Origin: Engraulis encrasicolus
Lineage: Eukaryota > Chordata > Actinopteri > Clupeiformes > Engraulidae
DNA length: 64,000 nt
NCBI RefSeq assembly: GCF_034702125.1
Contig: NC_085874.1
Location: 1,552,501-1,616,500 of the forward strand
Reading direction: 5' to 3'
Shown: piece after piece, positions 1 through 11,689 of the stretch
Numbering within the stretch: the stretch's first letter is position 1
How the letters are laid out: every line of letters starts with the position of its first letter
Position numbers and translations under genes: made by a program
The notes under the pieces: generated by a model
Databases searched by the model: none
Seen by the model: the letters and a program-made list of their open reading frames with translations, nothing else
Told to the model about the DNA's origin: nothing

Positions 1-1675
1 GTGGCCAATGGCAGAAAATGGAATGGCTTGACAACATCCATAGAGGGAGCGGAAGTGTCGGTGTATCTCATCTGCCTGTTATCTTCATGTTATGTATGGT
101 ATGAAGTTTCAGCAGGAAACACAAGTTACTGTGGCCCTCTTTCGATAAAGGGAAATGCCCATACCACGAGGGCTGGAGTGTGGAACAGATCACAGTACAA
201 CGAATATAATGACAGGTTGGTCACACCTCCTGCTGATAGTCCTGCTCTTAGGATGGTGGTCCAGGTGTGTGTGAGCATGTATGCCCCCTCATCCCTGTTC
301 ATGGCCATTATTGACAGGGAGGTCACACCTCCACAACATCCTCATCTGATTTAAAGGCACGTCACACATCAACATCCATGTGACCCTCTGATGAAGACGG
401 AAGCTATACCGTCGAAACATGTCAGATAAAAGATAAAACTTTTACCTGTCTGAAGTAAAAGAAAAACCCAAGTTTTACGATGACAGTTGGACATAATGAA
501 CATCAATGTGACTGATCTGACCAAGTTTGGTAGACGGGCTAATAAATGTATTAATAAGAATTATTGTTCAATGGGCCATTAGCCATATCTGGGACAGAAA
601 TTTAATTGAAAATGTAAATGCTACTTCTAGACTCCTTGGCTAAATTCTGTGGCTTTCACGTGACAGAGATTCTTGTTTTTTAAGAAAGGCAAAAAGAGTT
701 CAAATGTATTGATAATGTTATGACAAATAATACACTGGATGATTGCGGATACATCTGACTCATGTGGACCATTAGAAAATGATAACTTGCCTTACACTAA
801 CCATATACCACTAACCATGTGCTTCACAGGTACACAATGTGCTTCATGATATTTACCCAAGACGGCAGGAAATAAAGCAAACACACAAGCACACACAGTT
901 GCACAATTGCTATGAAAAGGTTTCAGGCCGAGTTAATGGACAAACATGAGTAACCCCTGCAGAGTGAAAGGAAATTGAAGCAACGCAAATGAAAAAGATG
1001 AGAAATTAGAAAGAGATGGGAAGGTGGCAAAGGAAAGATGCAGGCAGGCAGGCAGGCAGACAGGCAGGCAGGCAGAGAGACAGACATGCAGGCAGGTGAA
1101 CCAACCCCGGGGGACGGGTGGAGGAAGGGCAGAGGAGGGGTCCATCTTTAACTTGGAGCTGAGGTTTATTTTACGTTCTTTCCTATCCAAGGAGCCAGGG
1201 TATTCTGGTGCTTACAGGAGCACGGGAGGGAGGAGGCGGAGGAGGAAGGAGCAGGAAGAAGAGGAGGAGAGAGGAAATACAGGAAGAATATGAATGACAG
1301 GAGAAAAGGATGGCAGAATAGAGAGGATATAGTTCAGGCATCACACAATGCACCCAGCTCTACATTCAGACTGCTACCCTCTCTGTTGACAGTTCATGGA
1401 AGGCCTGCCTGGTGGAATGGAGGTTGTATTTTCGTGTACGATTTGCAAACTGATCCGACACAACCATCAAAAATGTAAAATTCTGAACGCTTGGTGGATT
1501 GTGAATTTGTAGAGCCAGAAAACAGCTTTCAAATAACACCAGATATCTTTTTGTGACTTACACAGACTGATATAATCAAGGCTGAATGCATAGTGTCCCA
1601 ATCTCATATGTAAACCTTCACTAGTCTGTTTCTCCCTTAATATTGGTGTCAGATTCACACAAATGCAGTTCTGGG

Positions 1676-1771
1676 GTGCTACCTTGCTACTAAACAGGCA
1701 CAGCAAGTATAATTGAAATCTGTGTCGGTTGGGTCCCAAAGTGTCTGATTTCACGTGAAATGACCCTGGAG
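1676..1771. repeat. Short interspersed repeat, copy 1
   Basis: GCTACTAAACAGGCACAGCAAG through TCACGTGAAATGACCC is nearly identical to 61737-61821. The tail GTCTGATTTCACATGAAATG recurs near 24966-24988. Confidence 0.7.
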
Positions 1772-1992
1772 GCAAAAGATTGGCAATGAGGGCGGATGTA
1801 CTGTTCCATGAGCACCTGAAAGCCGCCACATTGACAGCCGTCGAGAAAGTCACAGTGAGATGGATGGCTGTTGACTGTTACGTCTGCTTACTGAAATGGC
1901 GTCCACGCCATGAGTTTACCCCTTTGCCCTCAAAGTGTGCACCACCATTGAACAATACAAGAGGTTAAGCACAGGAGAGGAAGGTTAAGAGA

Positions 1993-2293
1993 CCAGAGCC
2001 ATGGGATTCAGAGTTGTGACCACGGGGTACAGGAAGTCGGTTGGTGACATGATTCACATGGATTCAAATAATTCTAGGCAGCGGCTTTCTTTTCAATAGA
2101 GACTAACACAGAACAACTACATAAGAAAAGATGACGTAGAAATGAATTAAATTGTATTATCACTCCCTGGAACTACTTTGGAACTATGTCAATGGCGATC
2201 TGTGTGTCAAATGACTCCATGAGTCGGCATCTTTGTGCAAATATGGAACACAGAGGTCAATGGGATTAGCATAACTCTTACTTCCATGGCTCT
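1993..2293. mobile_element. MITE with CCAGAGCCATGG ends, next to tab2 exon
   Basis: It starts CCAGAGCCATGGGATTCAGA and ends CTTCCATGGCTCTGG. It shares TTCAGAGTTGTGAC and CTAACACAGAACAACTACAT words with the region 22106-22300. It ends about 50 bp from the tab2 exon at 2343. Confidence 0.6.
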
Positions 2294-2342
2294 GGGTCAG
2301 GCTGTCCATTGAGGACACCATGCCATCTTTTCTGGAACTTAC

Positions 2343-2441
2343 CAACAGATGAAGTACCTTTGGAGGGTTTCGGAGGGACAGGACCTAAGCATTCAAGGCT
2401 GTCGTAGAAGTTCTGAATTACACCAGGGTTGAAGTGTGGTC
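2343..2441 (-). CDS. tab2: tab2 penultimate-region exon (linker before NZF finger)
   Basis: This 99-nt exon follows a TTTTGCAG acceptor (2442-2449) and ends GTT G before GTAAGT. It encodes GPHFNPGVIQNFYDSLECLG, then PVPPKPSKGTSSV and a split glycine, residues 789-821. The PHFNP...NFYD...GPVPPKP pattern is the TAB2/TAB3 segment just before the NZF zinc finger. The PKPSK piece is closer to TAB3 than to mammalian TAB2. The NZF sequence (C-x2-C...C-x2-C with a TF motif) was searched for by eye on the minus strand down to position 1 and not found, so the final exon(s) and stop codon lie beyond the left edge. Confidence 0.92.
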
Positions 2442-2671
2442 CTGCAAAACATGACAAGAAAGACACAGGATGGGATTATGCCAAAAGCATTTGAAGCAAA
2501 AAGTGGAGATTCATTATCACTTGTAACCCCTGTAAGGACACATTGGTGATTTCCTGGAAAGTCTGTGCGATGAGATGAGACCGTACTTAAGCGTTTATAA
2601 CCATGTAGCTGGTGATAGGAGGGTGAAGCATTAAAGATGTCCACCCTGAAAGGTGGTTTCAGATTTTTGCG

Positions 2672-2848
2672 CACACACGCACGCACGCACGCACGCACAC
2701 ACACGCACGCACGCACACACACGCACACGCACACGCACACGCACGCGCACGCGCACGCACACGCACACGCACACGCACACGCACACGCACACGCACACGC
2801 ACACGCACACGCACACGCACACGCACACGCACACGCACACGCACACAC

Positions 2849-2888
<40 letters not shown>
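2672..2888. repeat. Compound CA/CGCA microsatellite
   Basis: CGCA tetramers, then CACACG hexamers, then pure CA. Alternating purine-pyrimidine throughout. Confidence 0.95.
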
Positions 2889-2892
<4 letters not shown>

Positions 2893-3223
2893 TCTCACAC
2901 ATAAATATGCAGACAAGGCATTTTCAGGACCATATTCCACAGCCTTGCTTTTCACAAACACAGAAACTCCATAATCAAGGGGCTTTGACACAATCATCCA
3001 CACACACAGCCATGATCATCACGGACTCATCATGCTTGCCCTGTTGTCAAACACAAGGCCCGTACTCCTGAAAAAAATAAAGTACAGTCACACACTCATC
3101 ACACCAATTCTCACAGATGTAAGCAGATACACGGCGCACACACCACTCACGTGAATCACACTGAAATGTGAGGCAGCTGTTGACTTCACAGGATGCTCCT
3201 ATGACTCACCTTGTGCCCACTAA

Positions 3224-3364
<141 letters not shown>

Positions 3365-3867
3365 ACTAGTTTCAGGGAGGTGTTTGCAAAGCATGTGCTG
3401 AGAGACGAGTGCTGGTGGCTACGGAGAACAGTTTCACTTTGTCTGCTACAAGCAAACATGTTCCACTTCCCCCGTGCTAGCCCCATCGTGCCTGCGTCTG
3501 AGAGAGCCGGCGGCCGTACAGAAAGACAGACTGACGGAGGGGCGGGCGGGCGGACGGACAGACGTACTGTAGGCGCCTGGGGCCCAATAAATCCCCTCGC
3601 AAGCGGCCAGCGGCAGGATGCAATACAGGAAGCTGCTGGTAGTTAACAGCACAATAGCAGCGCTCTCACAAGCGAGCGTGTCGAGGCACAGGGGCCAAGT
3701 AATGAGCTCTCTAGCCTCCCCCTTTCCCCTCCACCCCAGCGCCACTCTCATTCTGACACACACTTATAGGACAAACAGCTTCCTCTTTCATCCCTTGCTA
3801 TTCTAAATTGAATGTTTAGTGAGGGCCTGAATCATGTTTCGCAGCAGCACAGAGCCTTTTTTTACAC

Positions 3868-4070
3868 ATTAGATTTGGCTGATGCTTTTTGTCCCAAGTG
3901 ACTTAGTTATTTTAAGCACAGGGTATTGGTTACAGTCCCTGGAGCAGTGTGGAGTTTGATGCCTTGCTCAAGGGCACCTCAGCCATGGCAGTGAGATAGG
4001 GAGCGGAAGTGGGGTTCAAATCTCTGATCTAAAGTCCATCTCTTTAACCACTAGGCCACAGCGGCCCCAT
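3868..4070 (-). repeat. tRNA-derived SINE (V-SINE/HE1-like)
   Basis: Read on the minus strand it starts with GGCCTAGTGGTTAAAGAGAT, a tRNA box-A-like head, followed by a box-B-like GGTTTGAACCCC word (as complement). It continues with GCCCTTGAGCAAGGC and GGGACTGTAACC, and ends in a diverged AAGTCACTTGGGACAAAAAG tail of the widespread teleost type. Confidence 0.75.
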
Positions 4071-5106
4071 GATGGGTATGGTTTCGTGTAGCTGTACACG
4101 GGAGGGATATTTGCAGAACTATAGATCTGCTGAACAGGAACATGGCACAAACATGCATATACCGCCTTCAACCAGTATACACCGCTCTGTGTTAAACCTA
4201 GCAGTTTATGCCACCTTGTGGTCAAAGACTTCAATATGTTTGCAAACCCGTGGGCCAATAAAAATGAAACACTGATCAGCAAATCTGTCATGGCATTGAC
4301 CAGGGCGAGTGCACAAAAAAAAAATATTGGCAAGTTGCTGACATGAGTTTTAATGAATAATTGCTTGTTATAACCAAGTCCTCTTTCACTGTACATGACT
4401 ATGTACAGTATTGTAATTCAGTAACTCAGGAGGTAAGGACAAAGGCACCACACTGAGGCTCCAACACCTGCCTTCATGTAATGGCTGTGCAATTAAATTG
4501 ATATTCATCGTGGTTGCAATGTTGCAACAATCGCACAAAAGTTCCATAATCTGGCTCAAACCATTCTTCTGTTGCATTCCATTAGTCACAATCTAAGGGT
4601 TTACTGTAAAAAATTGGACTTAAAATTGTAATGAGAACCCTGATTATCATACTGTACATTCCAGAATCAAAACCTTTTGAAAATCACATTAAACTGTAAA
4701 ATGGGCCGCAATTATGTGTTTTTTTCCCATAAAATGTAATTTACAGTAATCACATTTACATCCAGTTGTTTCACCCTCACCCTTAAAACTTTGAGAAGTA
4801 CCATCACATACAGTATGTATGATGAGAAGTTTGACAAAATTAACTTTGTACTATGAAAGTGACTGTGAAAAAAATCCTTAACCATTTACTTAAGGACCTG
4901 TGCCAGCACATGGATGCAGAACAGGTTAATACATACAGTAAAAATGTTTGCCCTGCAGCTTGCAAAGCCAGGTTGACAATCACCATTCTAGACTGAAAAG
5001 CCCATCACCCTCCATAACCACAACGTATACAGCATGCAGTAAGCCACTAGTAAAGTTCTACTCGCAGCCATATTAAATGTGTGCATGGGAGAAGTGTAAT
5101 GCTTAC

Positions 5107-5200
5107 CTCGTGTTTGAAGGAGATCGATCTCTTTGGTGAGGCAATCAATGTCAATCTGCAATATCCTGTTCTTGCAGCGCAGCTGCTGCATTTCCTCAAT
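5107..5200 (-). CDS. tab2: tab2 coiled-coil exon 2
   Basis: This 94-nt exon lies between a CTCTTCTCAG acceptor (5201-5210) and a GTAAG donor (complement of 5102-5106). It encodes 31 codons plus one base: [20 protein letters not shown] followed by [11 protein letters not shown]. This continues the coiled coil, residues 758-788, and is nearly identical to the TAB2 family sequence. Phase 0 at the start and phase 1 at the end match the neighbouring exons. A (CA)n tract on the sense strand begins about 50 nt upstream of the acceptor. Confidence 0.94.
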
Positions 5201-5246
5201 CTGAGAAGAGCAAAAGACAGAGACCTGGTCAGAGTGGAAGAAAGGC

Positions 5247-5371
<125 letters not shown>

Positions 5372-5924
5372 AGCGAGAGAGCGAGACCAAATGCGGTACA
5401 GTACATCAGATGAACAATACCAGGCTGACCAGTGTCACAACACTATGACCTCGTGTTAGTGAAGCAGGTCAGTTTTAATGGACTCTGACGGTGTAAGCTA
5501 CTCTGAAGAAAACTACCACTCCTCTGCTCATTGCTGGATTTAGGTCTCCTTTCCAATGTGGTCTCTGATTCAAACTTAAAATTAAAATACAGCTGAGACT
5601 CTTTGCTGGGCAGGATCACCATTTTCAAATTCGGTTTTCCATAAATGATTTGGGGCATTGAGCCACAGAAAAACGCAGTAGCGCCCAGAGGATTGCCTTC
5701 TGTATCCTTCCAAAGCCCAATCTGGCTACAGCTGGGGTTTCGTTTGCTCCTCCATCAATCTGTGATCCGCACCACTACTTCGGCCAAAACGGCAACACAC
5801 CCACTTCTACCCATCTTCTAACTCTGTACCCTTCTCACTCTCACTCCTCACTGACCCCCTTTCTTTAGACTTCTCATTCTCCCTCGCTCTGCTCCTCCAA
5901 TCTTCTCTGTCTCTCTCTCTGTCT

Positions 5925-6060
5925 GTTCCTCTAATATTCCTTATCTGTCCCTCTAATATTCCTTGTCTGTCCCTCTAATATTCCTTGTCTGTGTCTCTAA
6001 TATTCCTTGTCTGTCCCTCTAATATTCCTGGTCTGTGTCTCTAATATTCCTGGTCTGTGT
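5925..6060. repeat. 22-bp minisatellite (TCTAATATTCCTTG core)
   Basis: About six tandem copies of a 22-bp unit made of CTGTCCC or CTGTGTC plus TCTAATATTCCTTG. Confidence 0.85.
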
Positions 6061-6345
6061 CTCTCTCTCCGTCTGCGTCTCTCTCTCCGTCTGCGTCTCT
6101 CTCTACGTCTGTGTCTGTTTTTCTAATATTCTCTGTCTGTCTCTCTGTCTGTCTGTGTGTGTCTGTGTCTGTCTCCCCGTCTCTCTTCCTCAAAGGCAGA
6201 CCTTTCTGCTCTACTCGGGCCTCAGAGCTTCTTTCCTCCTCCCTTCCCTTGGCAAAACAAGATGAGGCAGGCGAGCAGCTCGGGTTAGGGCTCAAAACAG
6301 CTGACCCAACAGAAATTTTGAGCTCTCCCACAACTTTAGGAGAGT

Positions 6346-6349
<4 letters not shown>

Positions 6350-6433
<84 letters not shown>
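6350..6433. repeat. (GA)n microsatellite
   Basis: About 84 bp of uninterrupted GA in tab2 intron 3. Confidence 0.96.
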
Positions 6434-6436
<3 letters not shown>

Positions 6437-6997
6437 GGGATAACATTTCAGCACACTCACAGCTGTGAGCGGCAGTGCAAACAAGGCAGGGGCAGGAGGG
6501 CAGGAGGGCAGGGGAGGGGAGGGTGATGTGGCTGGGGTGCGGAGTGGGAAGAGGAGAGGGAGGAAAGCTGAGGGAAGAGGCTCTTCTCTGTTTTTCTCAG
6601 AACTTTGACTTGCCTCAAAGTCAGAGCTTCTTCTGGAAGATAAATAAACCAGGACTCCCCTTGTAGCACACACACACACGCACACACGCGCATCCGTGCG
6701 TGCGTGCGTGTGTGTGTGTGTACACAATAAGCCCAAAGGCTGTACCCTTGTGAAGCATCACATCATGTCAAGGTGACCCAGAACACCATGCTAGCTTGTT
6801 GAGTCAGATGCCTTACACTACAAGGTTTTATTTACTTCGGCTCTCTAATCAATGCTTCATTTTGCAAACCATTTTGGGGGCAAGCGTTGTGAATTTGCTT
6901 TGTCTAAAACATATTGGTAAATGCATCAGCTGACTAGATAGCATCCTGGATTGCCTCCATCTATGTTTTGCATCTGTCCCCAACCCAATTAAGCTGT

Positions 6998-7090
6998 TCA
7001 ATCGATGGGGCACAGTGGCTCAATGAGCTAAGATGCTGCAGTCCCTGGTTTGATTCCGGCCCAAGGTTCTTTGCCGATCCTAAAATAAAA
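6998..7090 (+). repeat. tRNA-derived SINE head
   Basis: GGGGCACAGTGGCTCAATGA (box A) and GGTTTGATTCCGGCCC (box B) have tRNA spacing and are followed by an A-rich end. Confidence 0.65.
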
Positions 7091-7239
7091 AAATGTTTTT
7101 AAAAAACACCTGCTCAATCACTGGACTCACTTCAACTCTCTGCACACTACGCTTCATTTTGTAACAGATTTTGTTGGGGACAAATGTTGTGAATTACTTT
7201 GGCTAAAACATTATGCCAAATGCATCAGATGCCTTAGAT

Positions 7240-7512
7240 CAGCGGTTTTTAAAATGTGGACCGGGGAGGGGGTGCTAGGGGCCCGCGGCAGGTTGAAAGG
7301 AAAAATATAGCAAAATGGCCTCATTCATGGCATAGTGAAGACAGCAATATTTATTACATTTTGTAGTTGCATGGATTTAGGGGTGCACTTATTGACTTGT
7401 GAAATGGGTTGCACAGAAAAAAATACTGTGGCATGACCCATGTCAGTGGGGCCTTGGCTGGAATCTCCTGGTATATGGGGGGCCTTGTCATGGTTAAGTT
7501 TGGGAACCCCTT
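7240..7512. mobile_element. hAT-like MITE, degraded
   Basis: Left end CAGCGGTTTTTAAAATGTGG; right end AAGTTTGGGAACCCCT. Flanks CCTTAGAT and TCCTAGAT agree at six of eight bases. It lies in tab2 intron 3. Confidence 0.55.
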
Positions 7513-7583
7513 TCCTAGATAGCCTCCATCTATGTTTTGTATCCAGCTGTGTTTAATGAAACGGCTCCATCAGTGGGACTCAC

Positions 7584-7744
7584 CGAGGGGATCTGGGAGA
7601 CGGAGTTGGACCTCTGCAGCCTCCTCCTGGTGAGGTCGTTCTCCATCTTGTTGACCTCGTCTTTCAGCTTCTCCAGCTTCTTCTTCTTGAGCTCCAGCTC
7701 GTGCCAGAGCCGCTCCATGCGGGCCTTCTGATGGACTAGCAGAG
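7584..7744 (-). CDS. tab2: tab2 coiled-coil exon 1
   Basis: This 161-nt exon follows a GCACCGCAG acceptor (7745-7753). Two bases complete the alanine split from the large exon, then 53 codons follow, ending ATC CCC TCG before GTGAGT. The peptide reads [13 protein letters not shown], then a Lys/Glu/Leu-rich heptad stretch ([20 protein letters not shown]), then [17 protein letters not shown]. This is the TAB2 C-terminal coiled coil, the region that contacts TAK1 and TRAF6 in the family. The RSNSVSQIP segment is a basic-serine motif typical of phosphorylation sites. The exon ends in phase 0. Positions in the protein are about 704-757. Confidence 0.94.
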
Positions 7745-8186
7745 CTGCGGTGCACAGAGAAAGAAGAGGGGAATTATGGGACTTAGGAGGACGCGTTCGC
7801 ATTAAAGCCTGCGGTAAGACCAGAGGAGTTTGACTAGGACTTTAAGTTGAGTCCACTGCAAAGACTTGGCAATGTTTGGATTGCAAAGCTCACACACAGC
7901 GCCAGGTGCGATCCACGGGATGTGCGGGATAAATGGACGTTATCCATCTTCTCTGTCATGTAGAAAGTAAAAGTTCATTTTTCATGGATAATGTCTGTAT
8001 TTGTTTTAAGAGGCCTCACTTAAGAAGCCTCAGTTCTTATATCTAATTTCAGAAGTTCTATTCTGTTAAAATTCAATTGACTAACTGTATTTACTGTACT
8101 TCATTCAGGCTTAGACAGTGCATAAGCCTACTACACAGAATTCTATACAATTAAGTGTTTCCATTTTCAAGTAAACTGCACTCGGG

Positions 8187-9056
8187 TGGGAGACGTGACG
8201 CCTTGTTTTTTCGTAACATTGGTTAAAAACCTACAAAACTGTTATTTTTCCTTTAAAAAACATATGTCAATGAAAGAAGATATGGTACATTATGTTTCAT
8301 ATTAGTCTTAGATGAGAAGAAACATTTTTGTTAAGATTTATGTAAAGGTTTATATGTCAAATATCCTGAGGTGTGACTAACATTAATGAAACCTGGAATA
8401 TAATATATATATAAATTAACCAACAACATTTTGAATGTGAAAAAAAAACTGAAGACAGTAATATTAACTACAAGTTCAATTTCGTAACACAAATTGCGTC
8501 CTGTGGGGTGCCTTATGTCAATGTTTGTGAACGGGCAGCTGCAAGGCCAACTACAAGGGTCTTAAAGACTGGCTCCTAACCAGTCAGTACCTCAGTTATT
8601 GGAGAGTGCTGTGGAAGCTTAAGGTGACTATTAACCTCTTAATATGTCTTCATATTGCAATGTTTCTGTCACGCAATGCTTAGGTTCATTTTATGGTGTC
8701 CTGTGGTGTGACTGCTCTTATAGAAGGAAAAAGTTTTTTATAAATGAAAACACATATTAAGATTAAACACAATATCATTATCAAGTAAGCATGAACTCAG
8801 ATGTCAGTCATGTATAAAAAAGGATTGAAATGGCCATAATGCAGTGAATTTCCTGTGGTGCGACTTCATTTTCCTGCGTTGTGACATGCCTATGCAATGT
8901 GTTGATGCAGGACACATTTTCTAAAAAATGGCAAAAATTAGGCGAAATTCCACGGACCACTTAGTGCTTTATTTTTTTCTACTTTTTTCCAATTTTATTA
9001 ATCATTTTTTTCAGGAATTGGAAAAACTTTTTTTTTTTGGCGTTACGCCCTTAAAC
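8187..9056. mobile_element. AT-rich element with TCCTGTGGTGTGAC motifs
   Basis: TCCTGTGGTGTGAC or close variants occur near 8366, 8500, 8699, 8850 and 8869. Possible ends are GACGTGACGCCTTG (about 8192) and the complement of GGCGTTACGCCC (about 9039). No open frame. Limits are approximate. Confidence 0.4.
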
Positions 9057-9314
9057 GTCAACCACCCACTCATCACCATTTACTGTTGAGTGACTTGTAA
9101 AGGTCTACACGTTAATTTCCACCCCTGCTCGACAGGCAGGCAGACAGACACACACAGAGTGAACATATTTTCTATAAGTTAATAGACCTCTCCCCTGCCC
9201 TGACAGAACCCCTTAGTAGTCTCAGATTCTCAGTCTGTCACCTCGGTCCATCTCTGGTTTTCCTGACCTTTATTCTAAAGCCTTTCATCCAGCAACACCA
9301 CCCCCTCTCCCCCT

Positions 9315-9488
<174 letters not shown>

Positions 9489-9594
9489 TGATGCTCTGGA
9501 ATCCATCAGGGCACCCACTCCCCGCTGACCCACAAAGCTCTCGTGTCTTACTCATCCTGCTCGCTCTGCACTTCCACTGACACCAGACCAGCAC

Positions 9595-9757
9595 CACACT
9601 CACACACGGGCCAACACAGCACACAGCCACGCTGCCAGTCACAGGCGCACACACACTTATGGATCAACACAGCACACAGCCCAGCCACGCTGCCAGGCAC
9701 AGGCACGCATACACACACACTTATGGACCAACACAGCACACAGCCCAGCCACGCTGC

Positions 9758-9789
<32 letters not shown>

Positions 9790-9909
9790 CACACACACAC
9801 TTATGGACCAACACAGCACATAACCCAGCCATGCTGCCAGGCACAGGCACAGGCACGCACCAACACACATACTTATGGGCCAACACAGCACACAGCCCTG
9901 CCACACTGC

Positions 9910-9977
<68 letters not shown>

Positions 9978-10082
9978 CATTTATGGGCCAACACAACACA
10001 CAGCTCAGCCACACTGTCAGAAGCACGAACACGCACGCACACCAGAAAGCCCAGCCATGTCGCTAGACACAGGCGCACACAC
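9595..10082. repeat. Minisatellite with CAACACAGCACACAGCCCAG units
   Basis: Six higher-order units of about 50-110 bp each combine TTATGGACCAACACAGCACA, CAGCCCAGCCACGCTGCCAG and a variable number of GGCACA hexamers. The array resumes at 10663-10740 after two inserted MITEs. Confidence 0.85.
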
Positions 10083-10436
10083 TAGGGCTGCTCGATTATG
10101 AGAAAAATATCACAATTATTTCAGTCAATATTGATATTACGATTTTTTTTAGACGATTTTTCCTTTAAAAGACAAATAATTCTTAATCTTCCTTCCCTTC
10201 AGCAGTGTGAGTGGAGGGCCATAGAAAAACACAATGGTGTTCTGCATGAGTGTTGGGTAGCAAGTCTGCTCTGCGCTTGCAATGGCTCAAGTGGAGGGGA
10301 ATGTATCGCGCTTAGCGTAACCCAACTTTTGTCAGTATAGACAAAAATATTGTTTTAAGTCGATATTATGAAATTTGATACTGTTTGACAGCAATATTGA
10401 TATCACGATATAAATTCGATATATTGCACAGCCCAA
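10083..10436. mobile_element. hAT MITE (TAGGGCTGCTCGATTATG family)
   Basis: It starts TAGGGCTGCTCGATTATG and ends ATATTGCACAGCCCAA. Flanking GCGCACAC on both sides is compatible with a target duplication but lies in CA-rich DNA. The body has AATATTGATAT-type words. It interrupts a minisatellite. Confidence 0.7.
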
Positions 10437-10457
10437 GCGCACACACATACATGCAGG

Positions 10458-10656
10458 TGGGTCAAAGACGTCTTTGTCATTCAGTGTTACGGACACCTTC
10501 CGCCGACTGTAACTGCAAAAAAACATGATTTTGAAATTGTTTCAAGTGAATGGATGACAGCCGAGGCTTTCATGAATTCCCTGTAACAATAAATAAATAA
10601 AAAGAGTCATGTTTTGTACAGTTACAGTTGCTGCCATTTTGCACGTCTTTGACCCA
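10458..10656. mobile_element. Short MITE with TGGGTCAAAGACGT ends
   Basis: Perfect 14-bp inverted ends TGGGTCAAAGACGT (10458-10471) and complement (10643-10656). Just inside is TCATTCAGTGTTA, the complement of the CACTGAATGA motif repeated in the 2.1 kb element at 27.3-29.4 kb, so the two belong to one family. Confidence 0.65.
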
Positions 10657-10662
10657 GGCACG

Positions 10663-10740
10663 CACAGGCACAGACTAAGGGACTAACACGGCACACAGCC
10701 CCAGCCACACCGCTAGACACAGTCACACCAACACACATGC
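10663..10740. repeat. Continuation of the 9.6 kb minisatellite
   Basis: GGGACTAACACGGCACACAG and CCAGCCACACCGCTAGACAC match the units at 9595-10082. The gap is filled by the MITEs at 10083-10436 and 10458-10656. Confidence 0.75.
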
Positions 10741-11031
10741 TCATACACAGATATGTACACATGCACTTACACTCCAGGCTGCTGACAGCCTTGAACGGGC
10801 CCGGGACCCATTTATCCCCTTGTCCCCCTGCGCTGCGTCCACAATACCAACACACTACACTACACTACACTATGCGCATGCACATACTGTACACACGCAC
10901 ACGGTTACATGTGCATGCCCTCCGTACATAGACATGCACACATTCAAGTGCGTTGTGTGATTCACTGACGACCAAGTCACAGCTGTGAGCAGCAGCATTG
11001 AGCATGGACGCAGACACCTGCTCAGGCAGTG

Positions 11032-11063
<32 letters not shown>

Positions 11064-11404
11064 GTAATAACCATGTGCTTGCGTGTATACTATGTATGCG
11101 TTCACACAGGCACAGACTTGACAAAATGGCTAGGTAAACAGCAAGCCAGTCCTGATGCTGGCTGACGGGGTGGGGAGACAAGTGAAGAGACACAAGGGAG
11201 AGAGAGGGAGGATGACATTTCCAAACATCATGTTCAGTTTTCTGCCTGTGTAACGGATGCCAACTTGACAGAATTTGGCGTAGAGTGTTAGTAAACCTCC
11301 CTCCCGAAGCTTCATATAGTATCGGTAGCGCTAAGCTATCTATGGAGTGCAGAGTGATATGGTGCTCTGCCTCCCATGCCTGAACTGGAACGTTGACTGG
11401 TACA

Positions 11405-11625
11405 GTAGGTGGCGGGTTTGAGACCCGAGTGGTGAACGAGCGCAGGATCACCTCCAGTTACACCTGTGGCTGAGTGGCTAGCCTGGCACTTGTCTGGCCC
11501 ATGTGCTAAACAACACAATTGGGGAATTGTGTGAATGTGGATATGTGTATGTGTGCAGGTGTATTTTGAAAGCGTTTCAGACAACTATAGTTGTGATCCT
11601 GCGCTATACAAATGCATTTTGTTGT
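11405..11625 (+). repeat. SINE-like element with short 3' tail
   Basis: A box-B-like GGCGGGTTTGAGACCCGAG is followed by about 180 bp and a CGCTATACAAATGCATTTTG tail, typical of teleost SINE/LINE 3' ends. Confidence 0.5.
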
Positions 11626-11689
11626 TAATCTCCATCTTTTTCATATTTGTTTTGGGGCTTTTTTAGCCTTTATTCAGATAGGATGGTGA

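Larger units (their letters stand above)
1..2342 (-). other. tab2 intron 5 (partial) and left flank
   Basis: Everything left of the 2343 donor should be intron 5 of tab2, as no NZF exon was found. It contains a hammerhead-like CTGATGA...GAAAC motif at 388-418, a (GGCA)n tract at about 1037-1098, a short repeat also present at 61726-61821 (1676-1771 here), and a MITE with CCAGAGCCATGG ends at about 1993-2293. The open frame at 1-354 on the plus strand has no recognisable domain and is not called as a gene. Confidence 0.6.

Noticed and set aside
1..354. 117-codon plus-strand frame at the left edge
   Set aside because: No domain, no splice context, and it lies in the expected tab2 intron 5 next to repeat sequence.
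2393..2902. Long open frames made of Cys-Val, Thr-His or Ala-Cys dipeptides
   Set aside because: They are translations of (GT)n/(CA)n arrays with no gene context. The same applies to frames at 3168-3486, 13521-13980, 15068-15361, 40040-40305 and 40793-41267.
9640..10080. CRISPR-like array
   Set aside because: Repeated units have no unique spacers of constant size and lie in a vertebrate intron. It is a minisatellite.
9548..10085. 180-codon His/Thr-rich frames over the 9.6 kb minisatellite
   Set aside because: Periodic peptide follows the repeat unit, on both strands; no start context and no conservation expected.
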